Assembly: GCF_024612015.1 (NCBI RefSeq)
Contig: NZ_CP102512.1
Coordinates: 4,216,001 to 4,280,000, forward strand
Length of the DNA: 64,000 nucleotides
Direction: 5' to 3'
Source of the DNA: Streptomyces sp. CA-210063
GTDB lineage: Bacteria > Actinomycetota > Actinomycetes > Streptomycetales > Streptomycetaceae
Shown here: piece after piece, positions 1-6,836 of the stretch
Numbering within the stretch: position 1 is the first letter of the stretch
How the letters are laid out: each line of letters begins with the position of its first letter
Notes under the pieces: model-generated
The model's input: only the letters and a program-made list of their open reading frames with translations
Databases searched by the model: none
Told to the model about the DNA's origin: nothing
Program-made: the position numbers and the translations under genes

Positions 1-397
1 GCCGGGCGGCGCGGCGGGTGTTGCGCAGCACGTTGGTGGCGATGCCGAACAGCCAGGCGCGCAGGCTGCTGTCGCCCGTACTGCTGTCCCCCGGACCGCC
101 GGCGCCCAGGCCTCCGTCACCGTCGTCGAAGCCGTCCGCCCCCGATCCCTTGACGGTCTCGGATCCCTTGGCCATCCCGGATCCCTTGGCCAGCTCGGCC
201 AACTCGGCGTCCGACAGCAGCTTCTCGCGCAGCCGCCAGGCCTCCAGGAAGGTCAGCGAGACGACGTCCTCGGCTGTGTTCCGGTCTGCCGTGAGCCGCG
301 CGGCATGGCCGTACACGGCCTGTGCGTGCTCCCGGAACAGGCGGCTGAACGCCTCCGGATCGCCGTCCCGAATTCGGGCCCGTAAAGAAAGTTCCAC
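1..397 (-). CDS. ECF-type RNA polymerase sigma factor, 3' end cut off by the window
   Basis: This is the N-terminal part (132 codons) of a sigma-70 family ECF factor, which directs core RNA polymerase to a specific promoter set. It begins VELSLRARIRDGDPEAFSRL and carries the region 2 signatures AEDVVSLTFLEAWRL and LRAWLFGIATNVLRNTRRAA. GTG at 397 is chosen because AGGGGAAGG lies just upstream and the frame is open from there. It is a paralogue of the complete ECF gene at 17509-18150. Odd point: where that paralogue has a short loop, this one carries about 40 Gly/Ser/Asp-rich residues, partly made of 18-bp repeats. Region 4 lies outside the window, so the subgroup cannot be fixed. Confidence 0.85.
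   Translation of the reverse strand, partial: MELSLRARIRDGDPEAFSRLFREHAQAVYGHAARLTADRNTAEDVVSLTFLEAWRLREKLLSDAELAELAKGSGMAKGSETVKGSGADGFDDGDGGLGAGGPGDSSTGDSSLRAWLFGIATNVLRNTRRAAR
144..197. repeat. Three 18-bp tandem units inside the ECF linker
   Basis: The word GATCCCTTG recurs at 144, 162 and 180, an 18-bp period. Read on the minus strand it encodes repeated AKGS/VKGS six-residue units in the inter-helix linker of the sigma factor. The period keeps the frame, so copy changes would alter only linker length. Confidence 0.75.
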
Positions 398-491
398 ACC
401 TTCCCCTGTCCGCCCGGTACCGGCCGTCCCTGTGCCGTCCCTGTGTCCCCGGTCACATGGGGACGCTCCTCCCCCACTCCTCGAACCGCCC

Positions 492-497
492 TAACCT
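492..497 (+). promoter_or_regulatory. Candidate -10 element for the MerR-type gene
   Basis: TAACCT lies 8 bases before the ATG at 506 and no ribosome binding site is visible, which fits a leaderless transcript starting at or next to the ATG. The 108-bp gap to the ECF start at 397 must also hold the opposing promoter. This is inferred from base pattern only. Confidence 0.3.
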
Positions 498-505
498 TCA
501 ACCCG

Positions 506-1249
506 ATGTCCCGACCCGAACAACCCGCGACCGCCGCCCGCCTGCGCCCCGTCGACCTCGCCCGGCTCTCCGGTGTGTCCACCCAGCAGATCCGCAACTA
601 CGAGGAGGCGGGCGTCCTGCCGCCCGTCCCGCGCACCGCCTCCGGGTACCGGGTCTTCGGGGACGCGCACCGCCGGGCACTGCTGACGTACCGGGCGCTG
701 TCGAAGGGGTACGGGGCGGTGGCGGCGACGCGGATCATGCGGACCGTGCACGAGGGGGACGTACCCGGGGCGCTGGCCCTGGTGGACGCGGAGCACGCGG
801 CGCTGCACGCGGAGCGGGTGTCGCTGCGGGCGACGAACGAGGCGCTTCGGACGCTGGCCGGGGAGCCACCCGAGGACGACGTCCCCGACACCGACCTGCT
901 GATCGGCGAGGTCGCCGCGCTGCTCGGCGTCCGCACGTCCACGCTCCGCGTCTGGGAGGCGGCCGGTCTCCTCTCCCCCCACCGCGAGCCCGGCACCGGC
1001 TACCGGCACTACACGCCCGAAGAAGTACGCGATGCCCGCTTCATCCTCGCCCTCCGCCGCAACCACTACCTCCTCGACCACATCCGCCCCGTCCTCGAAG
1101 CCCTCCGCCGCGAAGGCACCACCGAAGCCCTCCACGCGGCGATCACCACCCGCCACACCGCCCTGACCGCCCGCACCGCGGCGATGCTGGAGGGCGCGGG
1201 TCACCTGCACACGTATCTGAGGTCTCTCGACGGCTTGACGCCCGCCTGA
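506..1249 (+). CDS. MerR-family transcriptional regulator with two MerR DNA-binding domains
   Basis: A 247-aa predicted cytoplasmic regulator. Residues about 14-80 form one MerR winged-helix module (DLARLSGVSTQQIRNYEEAG, then PPVPRTASGYRVF), and residues about 132-200 form a second (IGEVAALLGVRTSTLRVWEA, then GTGYRHYTPEEVRDA). Ordinary MerR proteins have one such module followed by a dimerisation helix, so the double head is unusual. No metal-binding cysteines or recognisable effector domain are present, so the inducer is unknown. The ATG at 506 is preferred over in-frame upstream codons because the first domain starts right after it. It is divergent from the ECF gene and lies just before the gas vesicle operon, but control of either is unproven. 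Confidence 0.85.
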   Translation: MSRPEQPATAARLRPVDLARLSGVSTQQIRNYEEAGVLPPVPRTASGYRVFGDAHRRALLTYRALSKGYGAVAATRIMRTVHEGDVPGALALVDAEHAALHAERVSLRATNEALRTLAGEPPEDDVPDTDLLIGEVAALLGVRTSTLRVWEAAGLLSPHREPGTGYRHYTPEEVRDARFILALRRNHYLLDHIRPVLEALRREGTTEALHAAITTRHTALTARTAAMLEGAGHLHTYLRSLDGLTPA

Positions 1250-1302
1250 GTGGCATATGCCGCGCCGGGGGTCGATGATGGACAAAGGGTAAGAAGGTGA
1301 TG

Positions 1303-1629
1303 ATGACGAACGGCCGCGAGTCCGAGAAGAGCCGTTCCTCGTCGCGGCAGTCGGCCGCCGAGGACCGGGTCTCCGCGCCTGAGGCCATGCGGAGCGCGAT
1401 CGAGCAGCTCAGCCAGCTGCTGGGCCGCGCTCCCGAGTCTGTTTCCGAGCTGAAGCCGACCGACGAGGGCTGGGAGGCCCAGGTCGAGGTCATGGAGCTG
1501 GAGCGCATCCCGCAGACGACCAGTGTGATGGCGGCCTACCGGGTCGCTCTGGATCCCGCGGGCAACCTGCTGGCGTACGAACGAGGACGCCGGTACACGC
1601 GCGCACAGGTCGACCGGGGCACCCGCTGA
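1303..1629 (+). CDS. gvpO: Gas vesicle protein GvpO
   Basis: A 108-aa GvpO-family protein, first gene of the gas vesicle operon. The conserved part runs from about residue 25 (AMRSAIEQLSQLLGRAPESV) to YRVALDPAGNLLAYERGRRY near the C-terminus, after a polar Ser/Glu/Arg-rich start. GvpO is an accessory protein in haloarchaeal and actinobacterial clusters and not a major shell component. In-frame starts exist at 1297 (GTG), 1300-region and 1303; ATG 1303 gives the best spacing to AAGAAGG. The next gene, gvpA, follows after about 100 bp. Confidence 0.9.
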   Translation: MTNGRESEKSRSSSRQSAAEDRVSAPEAMRSAIEQLSQLLGRAPESVSELKPTDEGWEAQVEVMELERIPQTTSVMAAYRVALDPAGNLLAYERGRRYTRAQVDRGTR

Positions 1630-1733
1630 GCCGCCGAAGCCGCGGCAGGTACGGCTGCCGTTGAGGCACAGCTGCCGCCGGCGCCACGGCTCGACCCCCG
1701 TCGTACGGCTTCCCGCACCGGAAGGAAGAGATC

Positions 1734-2192
1734 GTGACTGTGGTGCCGCAGGGCGAGGGCGGCGCCGTAGCCGCCCGTGGCGGCGGCTCGGGGAACCTCT
1801 ACGACGTGCTGGAACTCGTCCTCGACCGGGGTCTGGTCATCGACGCGTTCGTACGGGTCTCCCTGGTCGGCATCGAGATCCTGAAGATCGACGCCCGGGT
1901 GGTCGTGGCCAGCGTCGACACGTATCTGCGGTTCGCGGAGGCGTGCAACCGGCTGGACCTGGAGTCGGGCCGCAAGGCCCCCTCCCAGCTGACGGACATC
2001 GTCGGGAACACCGTCGAGTCGGGTGCCCGGGGCAAGAGCAAAGGGGCGCTCACGGGCGCGGTCCAAGCCGTCACCGAGTCGCTCCAGAAGGGGCGCGGGG
2101 ACGACGAGGACCGCGAGTCCGGGCGTGAGAGGGAGCGCGTGCGCTCCGAGCGGGGCGCGAGCCGCCGTTCCTCCAGAGAACGTGAGGAGTGA
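1734..2192 (+). CDS. gvpA: Gas vesicle structural protein GvpA
   Basis: A 152-aa member of the GvpA/J/S family. The hydrophobic shell fold occupies residues about 20-75 ([20 protein letters not shown], then [20 protein letters not shown]). GvpA monomers polymerise into the ribs of the gas vesicle wall. A long Arg/Glu/Ser-rich tail of about 70 residues follows, so the protein is roughly twice the size of classical cyanobacterial GvpA; such tails are known in actinobacterial homologues. It starts at GTG 1734 after GGAAGGAAGAG. Its stop overlaps an alternative GTG start of gvpF at 2189. Confidence 0.92.
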   Translation: MTVVPQGEGGAVAARGGGSGNLYDVLELVLDRGLVIDAFVRVSLVGIEILKIDARVVVASVDTYLRFAEACNRLDLESGRKAPSQLTDIVGNTVESGARGKSKGALTGAVQAVTESLQKGRGDDEDRESGRERERVRSERGASRRSSREREE

Positions 2193-2200
2193 GCGAGCCG

Positions 2201-2914
2201 ATGTCCGTGTACGTCTACGCGATCACCAAGGCGGCGCATCCGCTGGGCCTGGACGACGTCAAGGGCGTCGGTGAGGAGCCCGCCGAACTGCACGCGGTCA
2301 GCGGCGGCGGTCTGAGCGCCGTCGTCAGCGAGAGCCCCGAGGACCTGTCGGTCAGCCGCCGGGACGTCGAGGCGCACCACGAGGTCCAGGAACGGCTGTG
2401 GGCCGACGGCGCGATCCTCCCGATGAGCTTCGGGTTCGTGGCCCAGGACGAGGCCTCCGTGGAGGCGCTGCTCCAGGAGCAGGCCGAGGCGTTCTCCCGG
2501 CGCCTCGACGAGCTCACCGGCCGCTCGGAGTTCAACGTCAAGGGCGTCCACGACGAGGACGCCCTCCTGCGCACCATCCTGACGGAGTCCTCGCGGGCCC
2601 GTGAGCTGAACGAGGCGATCCGCGAGGGCGGCGGCACGTACGAGGACCGTCTCGCTCTCGGCGAGCTGGTGGCGCAGGAGGTACAGGCCCGGGAGCAGGC
2701 GCTGGGCGAGGAGGTCCTCGCCGCGCTGCGGCCGTACGCGCTGGACGAGCGGCTCTCCCCGGCGTCCCAGCAGTACTTCGTGAACGCGTCCCTCCTGGTG
2801 GACGCCGAACGGTCCGACGAGTTCACCGAAGCCGGCGGCGAGCTGGCCGAGGCCCTGGGAGAGGGGGTGGAGCTGCGGTTGCGCGGCCCGCTGCCGCCGT
2901 ACAGCTTCGTATGA
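2201..2914 (+). CDS. gvpF: Gas vesicle protein GvpF (GvpF/L family)
   Basis: A 237-aa GvpF/L-family protein, a minor component thought to help nucleate vesicles and to contact GvpA. It begins MSVYVYAITKAAHPLG and ends RLRGPLPPYSFV, both family hallmarks. ATG 2201 is preferred because GAGGAG sits 12 bases before it; a GTG at 2189 overlaps the gvpA stop and would add four residues but has its Shine-Dalgarno too close. It appears to be the only GvpF/L-type gene in the cluster. An 88-bp gap with short direct repeats separates it from gvpG. Confidence 0.92.
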   Translation: MSVYVYAITKAAHPLGLDDVKGVGEEPAELHAVSGGGLSAVVSESPEDLSVSRRDVEAHHEVQERLWADGAILPMSFGFVAQDEASVEALLQEQAEAFSRRLDELTGRSEFNVKGVHDEDALLRTILTESSRARELNEAIREGGGTYEDRLALGELVAQEVQAREQALGEEVLAALRPYALDERLSPASQQYFVNASLLVDAERSDEFTEAGGELAEALGEGVELRLRGPLPPYSFV

Positions 2915-2926
2915 CCGTTCACTTCC

Positions 2927-2988
2927 TACGACCGTTCGGTTCGCACGACCGTTCGGTTCGCGGCCGTTCGGTTCGTACGGCCGTTCAG
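2927..2988. repeat. 15-17 bp direct repeats between gvpF and gvpG
   Basis: Four consecutive near-copies of ACGRCCGTTCGGTTCG fill most of the gap between gvpF and gvpG (2927-2943, 2944-2960, 2961-2975, 2976-2988, the last partial). A further CGTTCACTTCC stretch just upstream resembles a decayed unit. No long hairpin or coding frame explains them. Confidence 0.8.
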
Positions 2989-3002
2989 CCTGAGGAGGCG
3001 GT

Positions 3003-3266
3003 GTGGTGGGACTGGTCGGGACCATTCTGACGTTGCCGTTCGCCCCCGTGCGGGGCGTCGGGTGGGTGGTCGACAAGGTGAGACAGGCCGCGGAGGACGA
3101 GTACTACGACCCGGCCCCCGTCCAGGAGGAGCTGGTGAACCTGGAGCGGGCGCGGACCGAGGGACGCGTCGACGAGGAGGCGTTCGCGCGGCGCGAGGAG
3201 GAGTTGCTGCACCGGCTGGAGGAGATCAGCGCCTACCGGCTTCGGCAGAGGGAGACAGAGTCATGA
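3003..3266 (+). CDS. gvpG: Gas vesicle protein GvpG
   Basis: An 87-aa GvpG-family protein. It opens with a hydrophobic stretch (VGLVGTILTLPFAPVRGV) and continues as a charged helix with an EEEL/RLEEI pattern suited to a coiled coil. GvpG is a small accessory protein of vesicle assembly. GTG 3003 follows TGAGGAGG closely. The gene ends in a 4-bp ATGA overlap with the next one, so translation is probably coupled. Confidence 0.9.
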   Translation: MVGLVGTILTLPFAPVRGVGWVVDKVRQAAEDEYYDPAPVQEELVNLERARTEGRVDEEAFARREEELLHRLEEISAYRLRQRETES

Positions 3267-3898
3267 ACAACGCCACGATGGGCGCGGCCGTCCTGGGCGG
3301 TTATCTGCTGGGGCGGACGAAGAAGGGCAAGCTCGCCCTCAGCCTCGGCGCGCTGCTGGCCGGATCCCGGGTCAGGCCCGGGGACCTCGGCAAGGCGCTC
3401 GACTCCCCGTTCATCGGCAATATCACCCGGCAGGTGCGCACCGAGCTGACGGACGCGAGCAAGGCGGCGGCGACCTCCGTACTGACGGCGAAGGCCGACA
3501 GCCTGGCCGAAACCCTCCACGAACGCACCGCGGGCCTGCGCGAGCGGGCCGAGGGGACCGGCGAGCAGGACCGGGCCGAGGACGAGGACGAGGACAAGGC
3601 ACCGGCCGAAGAGGACGATGAGCCCGAAGAGGCTGAAGAGGACGAAGAGGCTGAAGAGGACGAACAGGGCGACGACGTCGAAGAGGACGAGGAGAAGGAG
3701 CCGGCCGGAGAGGGCCGGACGGGCCGGGCCGCGAGGGCCGGCGAAGGGGGCTCGGCGCGGCGGGGCGGCGGACGCTCGACGGCCCCGCGGGGCGGGTCGG
3801 CGGCCCGCAAGAGCGAACCGCGTCCGAAGAAGAGGGCCGCCGCCGACCGCCCCAGGAGCGGCACCGGCTCACGGTCGAGGAGGCAGGACGATGGCTGA
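3263..3898 (+). CDS. gvpY: GvpY-type gas vesicle cluster protein
   Basis: A 211-aa protein at the gvpY position of Streptomyces clusters. Residues 1-35 hold the family's GGYLLGRTKKGKLALSLGAL stretch, a short hydrophobic segment after a basic patch. Residues about 110-155 are almost entirely Asp/Glu (EEDDEPEEAEEDEEAEEDEQ), followed by a basic Arg/Gly/Ser tail. Some databases label relatives DNA primase; no primase motif is visible, so that label looks wrong. It starts in a 4-bp overlap with gvpG and ends 8 bp inside the next gene. The role is unknown; the block charge pattern suggests a scaffold or interaction protein, which is inference. Confidence 0.8.
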   Translation: MNNATMGAAVLGGYLLGRTKKGKLALSLGALLAGSRVRPGDLGKALDSPFIGNITRQVRTELTDASKAAATSVLTAKADSLAETLHERTAGLRERAEGTGEQDRAEDEDEDKAPAEEDDEPEEAEEDEEAEEDEQGDDVEEDEEKEPAGEGRTGRAARAGEGGSARRGGGRSTAPRGGSAARKSEPRPKKRAAADRPRSGTGSRSRRQDDG

Positions 3899-5012
3899 GG
3901 GCAGGACGGCGAAAGGCGGCTCGGCGGGTGCCGGCACCCTCAGCAGGACGCGCGAGGAGGCCGGTCCGCCCGCGGGCACGACCCGGCTGAAGGAAGAGCT
4001 GGAGGAGTACATCGAGGCCCGGCTGTCGCTGATGCTCCAGGGCGTGGGCCATGGGCTCGGCGAGGGTGCGCGCAAGCTGGGCGACATGAGCGCGGGAACG
4101 CTGACGTCGACCGCGTCCCATGCCAAGGACGCGCTGGCCGACAAGGCGAAGGGCGTCACGGGCAAGGCGAAGGACGTCGTCACCGATAAGGCCAAGGACG
4201 TCACCGAGAAGGCGAAGGACGCCGTCGGCAAGGGGCACGGCAAGGAGCCGCCGGGCGGCAGCGGCAAGGGGCACACCATCATCGAGGACATCGACGTGGG
4301 TGTGCCGGTGCGCGAGGCGTACGACCAGTGGACGCAGTTCCAGGACTTCGAACGGTTCGCCAAGGGTGTGGTCGATGTCGAGCAGGAGGACGAGGTCACC
4401 ACCAAGTGGCACGTCAAGGTCGCCAAGTCGAACCGTCGCTGGCGTGGCACCATCACGGAGCAGGTGCCCGACGAGCGCATCGCCTGGACGACCGAGGGCG
4501 ACAAGGCCACGACCAGGGGCGTCGTCACGTTCCACCCGCTCGCGGAGAACCTCACCAAGGTGCTGCTGGTTCTCGAGTACTTCCCGAAGGGACTTTTCGA
4601 GAAGGCGGGAGGCCTGGTTCAGGGCCGCCGCACCCGCCTCGACCTCAAGCTCTACCGCACCTTCGTCATGACGCACGGCGAGGCCACCGGGGGCTGGCGC
4701 GGGGAGATCCGCGACGCCGAGGTCCAGGAACCGGAGGCGGCCGACGAGGAGCGGGACGAGGGCGAAGAAGAGAAAGCGGAAGCGGAAGCGGACCAAGAAG
4801 AGCCCGAGGACCGGTACGAAGACGACGACGAAGACGACGACACGGACGCGGCGGACGAGTACGACGAGGACGAGGCCACAGACGAGGACGACGAGGACGA
4901 CGAGGACGACGGCTCCGAGCGGGACGATCGGGAGGAGGAAGCGGACGAAGACGAAGACGAAGACGAGGACGAGGACGAAGGGCGGAAGGAAACGAGGTCG
5001 AGTGAGCCGTGA
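3891..5012 (+). CDS. gvpZ: GvpZ-type SRPBCC-domain gas vesicle cluster protein
   Basis: A 373-aa protein in three blocks. Residues about 75-115 are amphipathic 7-11-mer repeats of the type DKAKDVTEKAK, resembling LEA or apolipoprotein-like helices that bind surfaces. Residues about 125-260 form an SRPBCC (polyketide cyclase/START-like) domain with IIEDIDVGVPVREAYDQWTQ, FERFAKGV and RRWRGTITEQVPDERIAWTT. Residues 280-373 are mostly Asp/Glu. ATG 3891 fits the operon spacing and overlaps gvpY by 8 bp. No catalytic residues can be assigned. Binding of vesicle surface or hydrophobic ligand is inference. Confidence 0.82.
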   Translation: MAEGRTAKGGSAGAGTLSRTREEAGPPAGTTRLKEELEEYIEARLSLMLQGVGHGLGEGARKLGDMSAGTLTSTASHAKDALADKAKGVTGKAKDVVTDKAKDVTEKAKDAVGKGHGKEPPGGSGKGHTIIEDIDVGVPVREAYDQWTQFQDFERFAKGVVDVEQEDEVTTKWHVKVAKSNRRWRGTITEQVPDERIAWTTEGDKATTRGVVTFHPLAENLTKVLLVLEYFPKGLFEKAGGLVQGRRTRLDLKLYRTFVMTHGEATGGWRGEIRDAEVQEPEAADEERDEGEEEKAEAEADQEEPEDRYEDDDEDDDTDAADEYDEDEATDEDDEDDEDDGSERDDREEEADEDEDEDEDEDEGRKETRSSEP

Positions 5013-5521
5013 CCCAGCCCGACTCCTCCCTCCCTTCGCCGTCGCCGCCGTCGCGGAGCCCCTATCCGTACAACCAGGGCTCCAGCGCGAACCTCGCCGA
5101 CATCCTTGAACGCGTCCTCGACAAGGGCATCGTCATCGTCGGCGACATCAAGATCAACCTGCTCGACATCGAGCTGCTCACCATCAAACTGCGCCTCCTG
5201 GTCGCCTCGGTCGACAAGGCCAAGGAGATGGGCATCGACTGGTGGGAGCACGACCCCGCCCTCTCCTCCCGCGCGTCCGGCTCCGCCGGCCGACGGAGCC
5301 TCGCCGACGAGAACGAGCGTCTCCGCGCCGAGGTGAAGGAACTACGCCAACGCGTCGCGGAGCCCCCACCGCAGCTCGCCCCGAGCGAACCGACCGAGCG
5401 CCGCCGCCCCCGCGCCACCGAGCGGAAGCCCCGCGAGGAGAGCCGTACGGCAGAGCCCCGACGCAAACGCCGTAAGGCCGTGACCGACGAGGGCGACGAG
5501 GACGACCAGGACCGGGGCTGA
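5009..5521 (+). CDS. gvpJ: Gas vesicle protein GvpJ
   Basis: A 170-aa GvpA/J-family minor shell protein. The shell fold is at residues about 27-72 (LADILERVLDKGIVIVGDIK, then LLDIELLTIKLRLLVASVDK). A predicted coiled coil follows (LADENERLRAEVKELRQRV) and then a basic Arg-rich tail, an architecture typical of GvpJ rather than GvpA. It starts at GTG 5009 in a GTGA overlap with the preceding gene. Only 36 bp separate it from gvpS, leaving no room for the gvpL found there in the S. coelicolor gene order. Confidence 0.9.
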   Translation: MTQPDSSLPSPSPPSRSPYPYNQGSSANLADILERVLDKGIVIVGDIKINLLDIELLTIKLRLLVASVDKAKEMGIDWWEHDPALSSRASGSAGRRSLADENERLRAEVKELRQRVAEPPPQLAPSEPTERRRPRATERKPREESRTAEPRRKRRKAVTDEGDEDDQDRG

Positions 5522-5557
5522 CGACAAGGACCGGAGCTGAGGAAGGACCCGCCGACC

Positions 5558-5896
5558 ATGAGCGCGTACGGCGCGTACGACGACGGCTACGACGACTACG
5601 ACCGCCCGATCAGCGGGCCGCAGGTAGCGCTGATCGACCTGCTCGACCGGCTCCTGCGCGGCGGCGTCGTCCTCACCGGCGACCTCGTCCTGAGCATCGC
5701 GGACATCGACCTGGTGCGGGTCTCGCTGCGCGCGGTGATAGTCGCCGTCCGCGAGGAGATGGACAAGCAGTGGTCGATAGCGGCACCCGAGCCCGGACAC
5801 GACGGACAGGCCGGCCGGCGGGCCCCCGCCCTCCCCGAGCCCGAGCGGACGTACGCGGAAGGGGGCGGCCATGGTGACACCGCCGCCCCTGCCTGA
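5558..5896 (+). CDS. gvpS: Gas vesicle protein GvpS (GvpA/J/S family)
   Basis: A 112-aa third member of the GvpA/J/S family. The fold covers residues about 20-70 (VALIDLLDRLLRGGVVLTGD, then IADIDLVRVSLRAVIVAVRE), preceded by a Tyr/Asp-rich N-terminus with three YDD/DGYDDYD motifs. It is probably a minor shell protein. The last 26 bp overlap gvpK, pointing to coupled translation. Confidence 0.88.
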   Translation: MSAYGAYDDGYDDYDRPISGPQVALIDLLDRLLRGGVVLTGDLVLSIADIDLVRVSLRAVIVAVREEMDKQWSIAAPEPGHDGQAGRRAPALPEPERTYAEGGGHGDTAAPA

Positions 5897-6284
5897 CGGC
5901 CCGCCCGCCGACCGGCTCCGCGAGGTGTCCGAGGCCGCGAACCGCGCGTTCTCGCTGCTGCCGGCACGGCCCGACGACGTCGCCCCGCCGCCCGCCGGCC
6001 GGGGCGGAGCCGTGGCGCGCCGGCTGCGCACCGACCCCGACACGGTGGAGCGGGATCTCGTCCGCCTCGTCCTCACCATCGTCGAACTCCTCCGCCAGTT
6101 GATGGAACGCCAGGCCCTCCACCGCGTCGACCAGGGCAACCTCACCGAGGAACAGGAAGAACGCCTCGGCATGACCCTGATGGTCCTCCACGACCGGATG
6201 ACCGAGCTCTGCGACCACTACGGTCTCACCCTGGACGACCTCAACCTCGACCTCGGCCCCTTGGGCACCCTCCTCCCGCCCTGA
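5871..6284 (+). CDS. gvpK: Gas vesicle protein GvpK
   Basis: A 137-aa GvpK-family protein, last gene of the operon. The conserved core is VERDLVRLVLTIVELLRQLM, then ERQALHRVD and the C-terminal DLNLDLGPLGTLLPP. GvpK is an accessory protein needed for vesicle formation in several species. ATG 5871 lies inside the end of gvpS. About 100 bp of non-coding DNA follow before the deaminase gene, with no strong terminator hairpin that I could see. Confidence 0.92.
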   Translation: MVTPPPLPDGPPADRLREVSEAANRAFSLLPARPDDVAPPPAGRGGAVARRLRTDPDTVERDLVRLVLTIVELLRQLMERQALHRVDQGNLTEEQEERLGMTLMVLHDRMTELCDHYGLTLDDLNLDLGPLGTLLPP

Positions 6285-6386
6285 CCAGCGTCGCCGTACC
6301 GCTCTGTCCCGGAGTGTCCAGGATCGACCCTGTCTCGACCACAGTCGGTAACCCGGCTGTTTCAAGGGCAGAGTGAGGTCATGGTC

Positions 6387-6836
6387 ATGGATCAGGCACA
6401 AGCTCGCGGATGGCTCGCCACCGCCGTCGAGGAGGCCCGGGCCGGGCTGGCCGAGGGCGGCATCCCCATCGGCGCCGCGCTCTACGGCCCCGACGGCGCC
6501 CTCCTCGGGCGTGGCCACAACCGCCGTGTGCAGGACGGCGACCCGTCCATGCACGCCGAGACGGCCGCGTTCCGTGCGGCGGGGCGGCAGCGGACGTATC
6601 GCGGTACGACGATGGTGACGACGCTGTCGCCGTGCTGGTACTGCTCTGGTCTGGTACGGCAGTTCGGCATCTCCCGGGTGGTGGTCGGGGAGGCCGTCAC
6701 CTTCCACGGCGGGCACGACTGGCTCGCCGAACACGGCGTGGAGATCGTCGTACTGGACGACCCGGAGTGCGTGTCCCTGATGCGCGACTTCATCAAGCAC
6801 CACCCCGCTCTATGGAACGAGGACATCGGTGAGTGA
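6387..6836 (+). CDS. Zinc-dependent nucleobase deaminase, cytosine-deaminase-like
   Basis: A 149-aa member of the cytidine/deoxycytidylate deaminase fold. The zinc site is HAE at residues 56-58 and PCWYC with Cys83 and Cys86. The C-terminal PALWNEDIGE strongly recalls yeast cytosine deaminase (Fcy1 ends in WFEDIGE), suggesting cytosine to uracil as the reaction. GAGG at 6375-6378 sits 8 bases before ATG 6387, so this is preferred over ATG 6381. The 3' end overlaps the following oxygenase by 8 bp, implying a joint pathway that I cannot name. Cytoplasmic; no signal sequence. Confidence 0.85.
   Translation: MDQAQARGWLATAVEEARAGLAEGGIPIGAALYGPDGALLGRGHNRRVQDGDPSMHAETAAFRAAGRQRTYRGTTMVTTLSPCWYCSGLVRQFGISRVVVGEAVTFHGGHDWLAEHGVEIVVLDDPECVSLMRDFIKHHPALWNEDIGE

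Noticed and set aside
253..597. Open frame on the minus strand overlapping the ECF and MerR starts
   Set aside because: It begins one base out of frame with the clear ECF reading and has no family features; a shadow.
3263..3898. DNA primase annotation for the GvpY-type gene
   Set aside because: No zinc-binding or TOPRIM motifs; the gene is embedded in the gas vesicle operon.
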